Shown here piece after piece: positions 6,477-13,172 of a DNA stretch of 15,614 bases. The position numbers and the translations under genes were made by a program. This DNA is from Bacillota bacterium (GTDB taxonomy: Bacteria > Bacillota > Desulfitobacteriia > Desulfitobacteriales > Desulfitobacteriaceae). The notes beneath the pieces were generated by a model. It did not search any database and was not told the DNA's origin. It worked only from the letters and a program-made list of their open reading frames with translations. The stretch is taken from assembly GCA_021849995.1 (NCBI GenBank), contig JAJZSC010000017.1:1-15614 (forward strand), given 5' to 3'. Positions within the stretch are counted from its first letter, which is position 1. Every line of letters begins with the position of its first letter.

Positions 6477-7550
6477 GAAAAAGTTGAACAAGCCAGGTTG
6501 TCGTTTTTAGACAGATTCTTGACACTATGGATATTTATCGCGATGGCAGTCGGTGTCTTTGGTGGTTATTTCTTTCCTAACTTAGCAAAGTCCTTGGGTG
6601 AATTCAGCACGGGAACAATATCCTGGCCTATAGCCATAGGTCTGATCATCATGATGTATCCACCACTTGCCAAGGTGAAGTATGAAGAGATCGGAAAAGT
6701 TGTAGGAAATAAAAAGATCTTTTCCTTTTCACTGATCCAAAACTGGATAATTGGTCCTATCTTAATGTTTGTGCTGGCTGTATTGCTGCTTGGAGATAAA
6801 CCCGGTTTTGCCATTGGATTGATCATCATAGGACTTGCTCGGTGTATTGCCATGGTTATTGTTTGGAATACCCTGGCAAAAGGTGATAACGAGTATTGTG
6901 CTGCTTTGGTAGCCCTTAACTCGATCTTCCAAATCCTTTTATACACGGTCTATATTTATATCTTTGTCACTCTTCTACCTAAGTGGTTGGGACTTTCCTG
7001 GGGAGGCCAGGTGGTCGATGTTTCCATGTGGGAAGTAGCCAAGAGCGTCCTTATTTATTTGGGTATTCCTTTTGCTGCAGGTTTTATGACACGGTTTAGC
7101 TTGATAAGAATTAAAACAAAAGAGTGGTACGAAAAAGTCTTCATTCCGAAGATATCTCCCTTAGCGTTGATAGCCCTGCTGTATACCATTGTCATTATGT
7201 TTATTACCAAAGGAGAACAGATTGTTAATAATCCCGGTGATGTCGTTCGAATTGCCATACCCATGTTAATTTACTTTGCCATTATGTTTTTTGTCAGCTT
7301 TTATATGTCCTATAAAGGCGGTTTCAGATATGACCAAACGGTAACCTTGGCGTTTACAGCCGCAAGTAATAATTTTGAACTTGCCATAGCGGTTGCAGTA
7401 GCTGTCTTTGGGATAGCATCGGATGTTGCTTTCACGGCGGTGATTGGTCCTTTAGTCGAAGTGCCGGTTATGATTGCTCTGGTAAATTCAGCGCTCTTCT
7501 TCAAGGGCAAGTATTTTGATAAAAATGGCCTACCGAAGCATGGCTTTTAA
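6474..7550 (+). CDS. acr3: Acr3 arsenite efflux permease
   Basis: A 358-residue carrier of the Acr3 (ARR3) family with about 10 membrane helices. It extrudes arsenite using the proton gradient. Two diagnostic residues are visible: the conserved cysteine in the RCIAMVIVWN helix (Cys124 from the GTG start) and the glutamate in NNFELAIAVA (Glu302). Both are needed for transport in studied family members. Length and topology are normal. It follows arsR by about 20 bases and precedes arsC by 15 bases, the classic arsR-acr3-arsC order. It is not the unrelated ArsB carrier, and no ArsA ATPase is encoded nearby. Confidence 0.95.
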   Translation: MEKVEQARLSFLDRFLTLWIFIAMAVGVFGGYFFPNLAKSLGEFSTGTISWPIAIGLIIMMYPPLAKVKYEEIGKVVGNKKIFSFSLIQNWIIGPILMFVLAVLLLGDKPGFAIGLIIIGLARCIAMVIVWNTLAKGDNEYCAALVALNSIFQILLYTVYIYIFVTLLPKWLGLSWGGQVVDVSMWEVAKSVLIYLGIPFAAGFMTRFSLIRIKTKEWYEKVFIPKISPLALIALLYTIVIMFITKGEQIVNNPGDVVRIAIPMLIYFAIMFFVSFYMSYKGGFRYDQTVTLAFTAASNNFELAIAVAVAVFGIASDVAFTAVIGPLVEVPVMIALVNSALFFKGKYFDKNGLPKHGF

Positions 7551-7565
7551 GGAGAGATTTGATAT

Positions 7566-7973
7566 ATGACTCAGAAAATAAAAGTCGCCTATATTTGCGT
7601 TCATAACTCCTGTCGGTCACAGATGGCAGAGGCGATATCGAAGCTAATTGCAGCGGATGACTTTGAAGCCTATTCTGCTGGTACTGAAACAAAACCGCAG
7701 ATTAATCAGGATGCAGTTGAAGTAATAAAAGAGATATTTGATATTGATATGAACACAACCCAAAGCTCAAAATTACTGTCTGACATCCCTCCTGTCGATG
7801 TGGTCATTACCATGGGATGTAACGTGGAGTGTCCGTTTCTGCCGTGTAAATACAGGGAGGACTGGGGACTGGATGATCCTACGGGCAAGGATAAGGATGA
7901 ATTTATAAAAACTGCGCAAATAATAGAGCAGAAGGTTAGGGACTTAAAAAGTAGAATAAACAATTTGTGGTAG
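7566..7973 (+). CDS. arsC: Arsenate reductase, thioredoxin-coupled ArsC (LMW-PTP fold)
   Basis: A 135-residue enzyme that reduces arsenate to arsenite. The phosphatase-type loop Cys11-VHNSC-Arg17 (CX5R) binds the oxyanion. The redox relay cysteines lie downstream at Cys85 and Cys89 (GCNVEC), with an extra Cys94. The general-acid region reads WGLDDPTGK (100-108). This is the low-molecular-weight tyrosine-phosphatase class that is regenerated by thioredoxin, not the glutaredoxin class. AAGGAGA (7549-7555) overlaps the acr3 stop and serves as the ribosome site. The product arsenite would leave through Acr3, encoded immediately upstream. Confidence 0.93.
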   Translation: MTQKIKVAYICVHNSCRSQMAEAISKLIAADDFEAYSAGTETKPQINQDAVEVIKEIFDIDMNTTQSSKLLSDIPPVDVVITMGCNVECPFLPCKYREDWGLDDPTGKDKDEFIKTAQIIEQKVRDLKSRINNLW

Positions 7974-8005
7974 ATTTAGAACGAAAGGAGGACAGAATCT
8001 ACGAT

Positions 8006-8254
8006 ATGAGTCAATGTTGTGATCCTAAAGCACCCAAAGTATCTACTCTAAACATTGGTGGCTCACTAGTGGGGTTAATAGGACTTGAACAGGCTTTTCT
8101 GGATGTAAAAAGCCTCGACTTAGTGAATGATGAGGCTTCCGAAAAACTATTGGAAATAGAGGCACGAAGAAATTATATTGTAGAAGGTGCTAAAAGAGAC
8201 TATAAGATAGCCTTGCTTGAGGCATATAAAAAGTATTTAGTTAAATTCAGCTAA
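8006..8254 (+). CDS. Small conserved-looking protein with CC leader, unknown function
   Basis: An 82-residue soluble protein that begins MSQCCDPKAPKVSTLNIGG, with a vicinal Cys4-Cys5 pair, and continues as a mainly helical, charged chain (about 25-82). I do not recognise a named family. An AAAGGAGG site (7985-7992) lies 13 bases before this ATG; that is long, but no closer start exists. A GTG at 7967 would overlap arsC and ignore the ribosome site. The gene lies between arsC and two other Cys-containing small genes. The pair near the N-terminus recalls arsenic-binding vicinal cysteines, so a metalloid-binding or redox accessory role is possible but unproven. Confidence 0.65.
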   Translation: MSQCCDPKAPKVSTLNIGGSLVGLIGLEQAFLDVKSLDLVNDEASEKLLEIEARRNYIVEGAKRDYKIALLEAYKKYLVKFS

Positions 8255-8297
8255 AAATAAGTAAATAAGGCGACGAGAATATTCGGGGGGAAGAGGT

Positions 8298-8627
8298 ATG
8301 ATCGAGATTGAGGTGTTTGGAATTCGAGACGAGGAACCGACAGGGGTTTGTAGTTGTGGCGGTTCCTGTGGCTCAAGTTCTCAAAAAACTATGGGGGAAA
8401 TGTTTGAGGAATTGAAACGCTTTATAATGCAAAGTGATTTGGTTGAAAAAGTGCAGGTGCGATTCCTTGATGTGCTTGAGGATGATTTGAGTGGTTATGA
8501 TACTGCCCACATGATGTTCAAAACCGGATATGCCTTACCTTTGGTCGCGATTGAGGGAAAGGTATGCTTTAACGGTGGTATTAGCAACTCCAGGATTTAT
8601 GACGAAATCAAAAATAAGGTCGTTTAG
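8298..8627 (+). CDS. Thioredoxin-fold, ArsD/YuzD-like small protein
   Basis: A 109-residue protein with a beta-strand start (MIEIEVFG) followed by a Cys-rich loop, GVCSCGGSCG (Cys18, Cys20, Cys24). It then has a helix, a second strand (VQVRFLDV) and a typical thioredoxin-fold Pro segment, YALPLVAIEGKVC (Pro81, Cys90). The layout resembles the ArsD metallochaperone and YuzD-type disulfide proteins, but the DPAMCC motif of ArsD is not present. ArsD normally feeds the ArsA ATPase, which is absent here, so this may be a different arsenic chaperone or a redox protein. A run GGGGGGAAGAGG (8285-8296) serves as ribosome site just before the ATG. The fold assignment is moderate and the function is inferred. 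Confidence 0.65.
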   Translation: MIEIEVFGIRDEEPTGVCSCGGSCGSSSQKTMGEMFEELKRFIMQSDLVEKVQVRFLDVLEDDLSGYDTAHMMFKTGYALPLVAIEGKVCFNGGISNSRIYDEIKNKVV

Positions 8628-8655
8628 CGAAATATACAAGATAAGATAAATTACT

Positions 8656-8694
8656 AAGAGTCTTTCAACCTATGTTGAGTAGTGAAAGACTCTT
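8656..8694. repeat. Perfect 12-bp inverted repeat in the gap before the DUF2703 gene
   Basis: AAGAGTCTTTCA (8656-8667) pairs perfectly with TGAAAGACTCTT (8683-8694), leaving a 15-base loop. No T-run follows, so it is a poor intrinsic terminator on the + strand. A shorter competing stem, TCAAC (8665-8669) with GTTGA (8674-8678), uses part of the left arm. This could be a processing or regulatory hairpin. The rest of the 203-base gap holds a poly-T stretch but no gene I can support. Confidence 0.7.
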
Positions 8695-8830
8695 GACTAT
8701 TCGTCATCTGATTGTCCAACTAGGATTTCGGATGGAACCGATATTCTATTTTTTTTGCATCCTTTTTACAAAACCATCGTCTTATAGTGTGGATAGATTT
8801 ATTTATTTAAGAAAATGGGAGGTATGTTCA

Positions 8831-9280
8831 ATGAAAACACTGAAAATTGAATGGAGGCACCTTGATGTGGCAGGAGAGACCTGCAATCGCTGTTATGATA
8901 CGGGTGAAAATCTTAATCAAGAAGTAAAAAGATTAAACAGGTCATTAAAGCCACAGGGGATTGAGGTCGAATGGTTCGAGACCAAACTTGATGATACCCA
9001 AATTCCTGAATCAAATGTTATTCTCTTTAATGGAATCCCCATAGAAGATATTCTGAAGATCGAGGTATCAGAGAACTATTGTGATTCCTGTACTGTTTTA
9101 CTAGGAAGTAAAACCTATTGCCGCACGATAAGGTATGAAGGCGAAGAGTATGAAGACATCCCTGCAAAGGCTATTCGTCAGGCGGCACTCAAGGTATTAG
9201 GTCTAGATGGAGCACTACCTATGGCCTCATCAGGAAATACTGGATGTGGTTGCAACAGTAGCGATAGCGGTTGCTGCTAA
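8831..9280 (+). CDS. DUF2703 (PF10865) family Cys-rich protein
   Basis: A 149-residue cytoplasmic protein matching the DUF2703 family, members of which are often found near arsenic and metal genes. It has thioredoxin-like secondary structure and nine cysteines: Cys18-x2-Cys21, Cys84-x2-Cys87, Cys97, then a flexible Gly/Ser tail with CGC (139-141) and a final CysCys (148-149). GGGAGGT (8818-8824) is 6 bases before the ATG. A longer frame from 8672 would run through the upstream hairpin and has no ribosome site, so it was rejected. Its function is not established. The cysteine pattern and ars context suggest binding of trivalent arsenic or thiol redox work. It lies after a 203-base gap, so it could have its own control. 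Confidence 0.75.
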   Translation: MKTLKIEWRHLDVAGETCNRCYDTGENLNQEVKRLNRSLKPQGIEVEWFETKLDDTQIPESNVILFNGIPIEDILKIEVSENYCDSCTVLLGSKTYCRTIRYEGEEYEDIPAKAIRQAALKVLGLDGALPMASSGNTGCGCNSSDSGCC

Positions 9281-9333
9281 GATCAGCTAGTTAACCGCTC
9301 CTGATATTGATCCTACGGCTACTTTCAAACTCC

Positions 9334-9368
9334 CCTCCTGTGATAGATTGGTTTCTTATCGCAGGAGG
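9334..9368 (+). terminator. Long stem-loop, possible terminator or SD-masking hairpin
   Basis: CCTCCTGTGATA (9334-9345) pairs with TATCGCAGGAGG (9357-9368) along 12 bp with one G-T pair and an 11-base loop. Only a weak T-rich stretch follows (ATCTTTGTTAT), so termination would be inefficient. The right arm contains AGGAGG, a perfect Shine-Dalgarno word, which the stem would hide. The only ATG close after it (9382) opens a four-codon ORF. Confidence 0.5.
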
Positions 9369-9427
9369 ATCTTTGTTATATATGAAGAATTTATAAAGGC
9401 TGGGAAAATATGAAAGGAAGTGCAAGC

Positions 9428-9664
9428 ATGAAAACATGTCAGAGCTGCGGTTTGGGTATGGAAGACAATAACGACCTCATTAACTGTTTTAAGTATAAAA
9501 CCTTGAACAACTCACAAGAAGATAAAGCCAACTGCCTATATTATATAGAAAGGATTATAGAGGATGACGAAATCTTGGCTCCCCTACAGCACCTTATTTT
9601 GGTAGAGCAAGAATTGGGAAAGCGAAAAATGAAGATCAGTATTAATGATGGACTTCGGATGTGA
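9428..9664 (+). CDS. Small four-cysteine protein, unknown function
   Basis: A 78-residue acidic protein with Cys4-x2-Cys7 at the start, Cys20 and Cys36 further on, and a helical C-terminal half ending in a lysine/arginine patch. Four cysteines in the first 36 residues suggest a small zinc- or metal-binding fold, but I do not recognise the family. The ribosome site AAAGGAAG (9413-9420) is 7 bases before this ATG. An upstream in-frame ATG at 9410 overlaps that region and has no site of its own. It follows the DUF2703 gene and a stem-loop, and precedes the promoter of the sensory genes, so it may end the second ars operon. Confidence 0.6.
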   Translation: MKTCQSCGLGMEDNNDLINCFKYKTLNNSQEDKANCLYYIERIIEDDEILAPLQHLILVEQELGKRKMKISINDGLRM

Positions 9665-9712
9665 TTATTAGTATGAACCCAAAAGATGGATTGTAAAAAT
9701 TTGATCTAATCT

Positions 9713-9741
9713 GTGACAAGCTCGAATTAAAAAGGTATCAT
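9713..9741 (+). promoter_or_regulatory. Probable sigma-A promoter of the sensory operon
   Basis: GTGACA (9713-9718) and TATCAT (9736-9741) each match the consensus at five of six positions and are 17 bases apart. A transcript from near 9748 would have a leader of roughly 70 bases before the binding-protein gene. Confidence 0.6.
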
Positions 9742-9821
9742 AAGAGTAAATCAAGGCTACTAAAACATTGACGATATTGTGTTTCATTACAAGACCAATT
9801 AGGCTGAACGGAGGGAATGAA

Positions 9822-10793
9822 GTGTCCAAAAACAAAGAGTTTACACGTCGAGAAGTCATTTGGATGGGTGCTTTAGGGGTTGTTCAGCTGGGGATTCTAG
9901 GAACGGCGGCTTCGGGATTCTGGAATTCCAACACTAACCAGGAACGTCCTAAGATTCAGTTTTCTCAACTTCAGACTCCTCCAAAGCAGGAACTTGAATT
10001 GGATGGCAAACCTGTATTAAATATTGCGGTCGCTTCTATTATTTCTCCGATGGAAAATCTAAATCTCTACGAAGATTTACTGAATATCATTGGAGAACGG
10101 GTCAATATGAGGGTCAAAATGGTTCAACGGCAGAATTATACTGAAACAAATCGACTAATTGAGGCTGGAGAAGTTCAATTAGGGTTCATCTGTTCAGGCG
10201 CTCTGATTGGAGACACAGGAGCTAATCAAATCAAACAAATTATAGTTACGCCTCAAATTGCGGGGTCTACTACGTATAGTTCCTATATTATCGTTCCTTC
10301 GACGTCTAAAGCATCGTCGCTAATAGACTTGAAAGGAAAATCCTTCGCATACATGGACCCGTTGTCCTATTCAGGGCGCATCGCACCCCAGGTGATGCTG
10401 AAACGAAAGGGATATCAACCTGATAATTTTTTTGGGAAGACGATTTTTACGTATGGTCATGAGAAGTCGATTCGAGCAGTGGCCGAAGGCATTGTCGATG
10501 GGGCTGCCGTTGACAGTTTGATTTATGACCTAACCATTGCACGTGAGGCCAGTATCTTAGGAAAGGTCAAAGTTATTGATCAATCCGAAGCGATGGGGAA
10601 CCCTCCGGTTGTCGTATCCCACAAAACCGATCCAGAACTCATAGCAACTTTAAAGAATGTTTTGTTGACCATGCATTTGGATGAACAGGGGAGAAAGGCT
10701 ATGGCGCTTTTGCATTTTGAACGGTTTGTTCATCCTGACCAACAGATCTATGAAAAAATTCAGGCCTTGGCTCAAGAAATTGGCTTGGCCTAA
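9822..10793 (+). CDS. PhnD-like periplasmic binding protein, likely sensor partner
   Basis: A 323-residue protein of the PhnD/SsuA/transferrin-like substrate-binding family (PF12974). The N-terminus, FTRREVIWMG followed by a hydrophobic run to about residue 33, contains a twin-arginine (Arg9-Arg10) and looks like a Tat signal or signal anchor; there is no lipobox cysteine. The binding domain follows (LNIAVASIISPMENL, then GFICSGALIG, then GKSFAYMDPLSYSG). The only cysteine in the protein is Cys124, in GFICSG. GGAGGG (9810-9815) fixes the GTG start; the longer ATG frame from 9768 has no site. No ABC permease or ATPase is present; a histidine kinase and regulator follow directly instead. It therefore most likely senses an oxyanion for the kinase, as AioX does for AioS and as the PhnD-like domain of TtrS does. 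Confidence 0.82.
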   Translation: MSKNKEFTRREVIWMGALGVVQLGILGTAASGFWNSNTNQERPKIQFSQLQTPPKQELELDGKPVLNIAVASIISPMENLNLYEDLLNIIGERVNMRVKMVQRQNYTETNRLIEAGEVQLGFICSGALIGDTGANQIKQIIVTPQIAGSTTYSSYIIVPSTSKASSLIDLKGKSFAYMDPLSYSGRIAPQVMLKRKGYQPDNFFGKTIFTYGHEKSIRAVAEGIVDGAAVDSLIYDLTIAREASILGKVKVIDQSEAMGNPPVVVSHKTDPELIATLKNVLLTMHLDEQGRKAMALLHFERFVHPDQQIYEKIQALAQEIGLA

Positions 10794-12314
10794 ATGATTA
10801 AAACAACGAAACGAATTACTAATTATATCACGTCTCGAACACTCCAAAAAATCCAAGAGATGGTTCCCCTTTCTGTGAAAATCATGGGAATTGTTGGAGT
10901 ATTTATTTGCTTATTAGGTTTAACGGTTATTATTGATATGCGGTCTTCTATGACTGAGATTCTCAACGATCAACTTAGGAAACGAGCAGTGACGATTGGG
11001 AACGAAGTAGCGAGTGAAAGCACGAATCTGATCCTCGTGGGGGATCTGATCGGCCTTTATGAGAAGACAAAAACGGTTTCATTGCATAATGAAGATGTTC
11101 GCTACGTGCTGATCTTAGACGAGAAAGGACACTTAGTCGCTCATAATTTCGGACAAGGGATTCCAGCGGGCTTACTGGAATTACGTCAACTTGAGATAGA
11201 CTCTGCCGAAGCGGACGTGATAGAAGTTGATTCCGAAGAAGGTGTTATCCTTGATGTTTTAGTTCCCCTTGGGAAAAATACAGGCTGGGTGCGTATCGGT
11301 ATGTCAGAGGCCAATATGAATCGAACCATTAATACGCTCTCCATTAAGCTGATGGTCACAACTCTTGGAATTATTATCTTAGGTTTATTCGGTGGATTTA
11401 TCATGTCCCATCTTTTGACGCGACCTATAAAACGCTTAGTCGAGGCGAGCATTGCCGTGGCGGAAGGAGATTTAAGCCAACGAGTGACCATCGGAGGGCA
11501 GGACGAAATCGGACAGCTCGGACATTCCTTTAATGGTATGGCTGAGAACTTGGAACGATATACTCAAGAAAGAGAAGCCTTATTGGCTGAGTTAATGGAC
11601 AAAGAACAAATTCGTCAACAATTACTGAATAAAGTAATTTCTGCGCAGGAAGAGGAAAGAAAGCGGATTGCACGCGAACTTCACGACGAGGCGGGGCAAA
11701 GTTTGACGTCCTTGATCATTGGGCTGAGACTTCTAAGTCAGCAAAATGACCTAGAGCAAGCAAGAGGTATGGCGGAAGACTTAAGAAAGGTCGCTTACTT
11801 GACGTTAGAAGATGTGCATCGCCTAGCGGTGGAACTGCGCCCAACAGTCTTAGATGATATGGGTTTGGTTGCGGCTCTAGAACGTTATGTCACTGAATAC
11901 CGATGCCAACAGGACATCATGGTGGTTGATCTTGAAGTTCATAATCAAGTGAAGGAACGCATACCAAGTGAAATGGAGACCACTCTATACCGAATTGTAC
12001 AAGAAGCACTGACCAACGTTGCGAAATACGCCAAGGCCCGTAATGTCAGCATCGTGTTGGAGCTCCGTCCTGAGGGTGTGAATCTGATTATTGAAGATGA
12101 TGGAATAGGGTTTAATGTCGAGCAGGTTTTAAGTGAAAGGACACAGGGACGTCAAAATCTAGGACTTGCTGGTATGCAAGAACGGTCAGCGCTGTTTGGC
12201 GGAACCTTCGAGATTGAATCCGAACCGGGTCGGGGGACTACGCTTTATGTCCGGTTACCGCTAGAATGGGGGGAGAAGCATGAACGAAAAAACACGAGTA
12301 TTGTTGGTCGATGA
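10794..12314 (+). CDS. NarX/DegS-type sensor histidine kinase
   Basis: A 506-residue membrane sensor. Two membrane helices (about 28-48 and 187-207) enclose an extracytoplasmic domain of about 138 residues that looks Cache-like. A HAMP linker follows (about 208-262). The HisKA_3 dimerisation motif ERKRIARELHDEAGQSLTS carries the phospho-acceptor His297. The ATPase domain shows the N box (Asn408 in EALTNVAKYAKA), the G1 box DDGIGF (435-440) and G2 GLAGM (457-461). The ATG follows the binding-protein stop directly and has no clear ribosome site, so translation is probably coupled to the upstream gene. It overlaps the response regulator by 35 bases. It probably reads the ligand state of the PhnD-like protein and phosphorylates the regulator encoded next. 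Confidence 0.92.
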   Translation: MIKTTKRITNYITSRTLQKIQEMVPLSVKIMGIVGVFICLLGLTVIIDMRSSMTEILNDQLRKRAVTIGNEVASESTNLILVGDLIGLYEKTKTVSLHNEDVRYVLILDEKGHLVAHNFGQGIPAGLLELRQLEIDSAEADVIEVDSEEGVILDVLVPLGKNTGWVRIGMSEANMNRTINTLSIKLMVTTLGIIILGLFGGFIMSHLLTRPIKRLVEASIAVAEGDLSQRVTIGGQDEIGQLGHSFNGMAENLERYTQEREALLAELMDKEQIRQQLLNKVISAQEEERKRIARELHDEAGQSLTSLIIGLRLLSQQNDLEQARGMAEDLRKVAYLTLEDVHRLAVELRPTVLDDMGLVAALERYVTEYRCQQDIMVVDLEVHNQVKERIPSEMETTLYRIVQEALTNVAKYAKARNVSIVLELRPEGVNLIIEDDGIGFNVEQVLSERTQGRQNLGLAGMQERSALFGGTFEIESEPGRGTTLYVRLPLEWGEKHERKNTSIVGR

Positions 12315-12927
12315 CCACACAATCTTGCGTACTGGACTAAGAATGTTTTTTGATTCTCAGCAGGATATGGTGGTGGTTGGCGAAGCAGTGTGTGGAGAGG
12401 ATGCTCTAGAAAAAGTGCAATTACTCCAACCTGATGTGGTTATTTTAGACATTTCCATGCCAGGTATGAATGGAATTGAGGCTATTGCCCGGATCAAGCA
12501 ATTAACGCCGAACGTTGGAATTCTCATGCTGACCATGCACGAGGCAGAAGAGTATCTTCAGCAGGCCATGCAGGCAGGTGCTAGTGGATATGTCTTAAAG
12601 AAGGCTGCTGATTCTGAACTCTTAGAGGCTGTGCGTGCGGTTGCTAGGAAAGAAATATTTCTTCATCCGGCAATGGCGAGCATGCTTATTCAGTCCCTCT
12701 TCCAGCCGGAAGCCAAAGAAAACTGTAAAAAAAGCATTAACTTGACTAGTCGCGAAACAGAGGTTCTTAAGTTAGTTGCTTTAGGGCATACTAACAAGGA
12801 AATCGGTGAAGAATTGGCGGTGAGCATCAAAACAGTCGAAACGCATAAGGCCCGAGTTATGGAAAAGACCGGGTGTGTAAGACGTTCCGAGCTTGTTCGT
12901 TATGCAATGCAAAAAGGCTATATCTAG
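12280..12927 (+). CDS. NarL/FixJ-family response regulator
   Basis: A 215-residue two-domain regulator. The receiver has the acidic pair Asp11-Asp12, phospho-acceptor Asp57 (VVILDISMPG), Thr85 and Lys107. The C-terminal LuxR-type helix-turn-helix spans about 154-210 (LTSRETEVLKLVALGHTNKE, then SIKTVETHKARVMEKTG). The start lies inside the end of the kinase gene behind a G-rich ribosome site (12268-12278). It is the cognate partner of the kinase. The likely targets are the respiratory genes downstream, by analogy with NarL, TtrR and similar regulators of terminal reductases. I could not identify a binding site. Confidence 0.93.
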   Translation: MNEKTRVLLVDDHTILRTGLRMFFDSQQDMVVVGEAVCGEDALEKVQLLQPDVVILDISMPGMNGIEAIARIKQLTPNVGILMLTMHEAEEYLQQAMQAGASGYVLKKAADSELLEAVRAVARKEIFLHPAMASMLIQSLFQPEAKENCKKSINLTSRETEVLKLVALGHTNKEIGEELAVSIKTVETHKARVMEKTGCVRRSELVRYAMQKGYI

Positions 12928-12955
12928 CAGGGGAAATTTAGTGGGAATGGTGAGT

Positions 12956-13020
12956 GTGTGGCGGGGACGGTCTTCTTTTTGACACAATTAATTGAGTCAA
13001 AAGGACCGTCCCCGCCACAC
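12956..13020. repeat. Long REP-like palindrome with 25-base arm
   Basis: The right arm (12996-13020) ends AAGGACCGTCCCCGCCACAC. The left arm (12956-12983) is its reverse complement except for a three-base bulge near 12973-12975. The loop is centred on AATTAATT. GGGGACGG-type palindromes of this form are repeated in many bacterial genomes and look like REP elements. A degenerate half, ACCGTCCCTCC, occurs again after moeA (14387-14397). It may also work as a bidirectional terminator behind the response regulator. Confidence 0.8.
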
Positions 13021-13023
13021 GTT

Positions 13024-13098
13024 CCCTTCGTAAAAACCCTGATATTATTTCAGGGTTTTTACTGATTATTAAATAAAGGATTCCATGAAATAATGAAA
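13024..13098. repeat. 75-bp hairpin repeat, copy 1 (before moeA)
   Basis: It shares 66 of 75 bases, without gaps, with 14436-14510. The core is a perfect 13-bp stem (13030-13042 with 13050-13062) whose arms carry CCCTGA/TCAGGG flanked by A5 and T5. That gives a terminator-like structure on both strands. The copy ends in ATGAAA, which serves as the candidate -35 box of moeA. Confidence 0.85.
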
Positions 13099-13121
13099 GT
13101 GAATATGACTTAACGTATAAT
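13093..13121 (+). promoter_or_regulatory. Likely moeA promoter
   Basis: ATGAAA (13093-13098, four of six consensus bases) and TATAAT (13116-13121) are separated by 17 bases. The predicted start near 13128 gives a leader of about 45 bases. The -35 lies in the last six bases of the 75-bp repeat. Confidence 0.6.
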
Positions 13122-13172
13122 ACGTCAATCGCTCGGTTTTTCGTTTTGATATCATAGGGAAGGGATGATCGC

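Noticed and set aside
7967..8005. GTG start for the CC-leader protein overlapping arsC
   Set aside because: The AAAGGAGG site would lie inside the coding sequence, and MSQCC from 8006 is the more natural N-terminus.
8298..8627. Calling this gene arsD
   Set aside because: The DPAMCC-type motif is missing, the cysteine spacing differs and there is no arsA. Only the fold resemblance is supportable.
8672..8830. Long N-terminal extension of the DUF2703 gene from an ATG at 8672
   Set aside because: It starts inside the loop of the 12-bp stem, has no ribosome site, and its translation is unlike the family. GGGAGGT before 8831 marks the true start.
9768..9821. ATG at 9768 as start of the PhnD-like gene
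   Set aside because: No ribosome site precedes it. GGAGGG at 9810 serves the GTG at 9822, which places the twin-arginine signal at the expected distance from the N-terminus.
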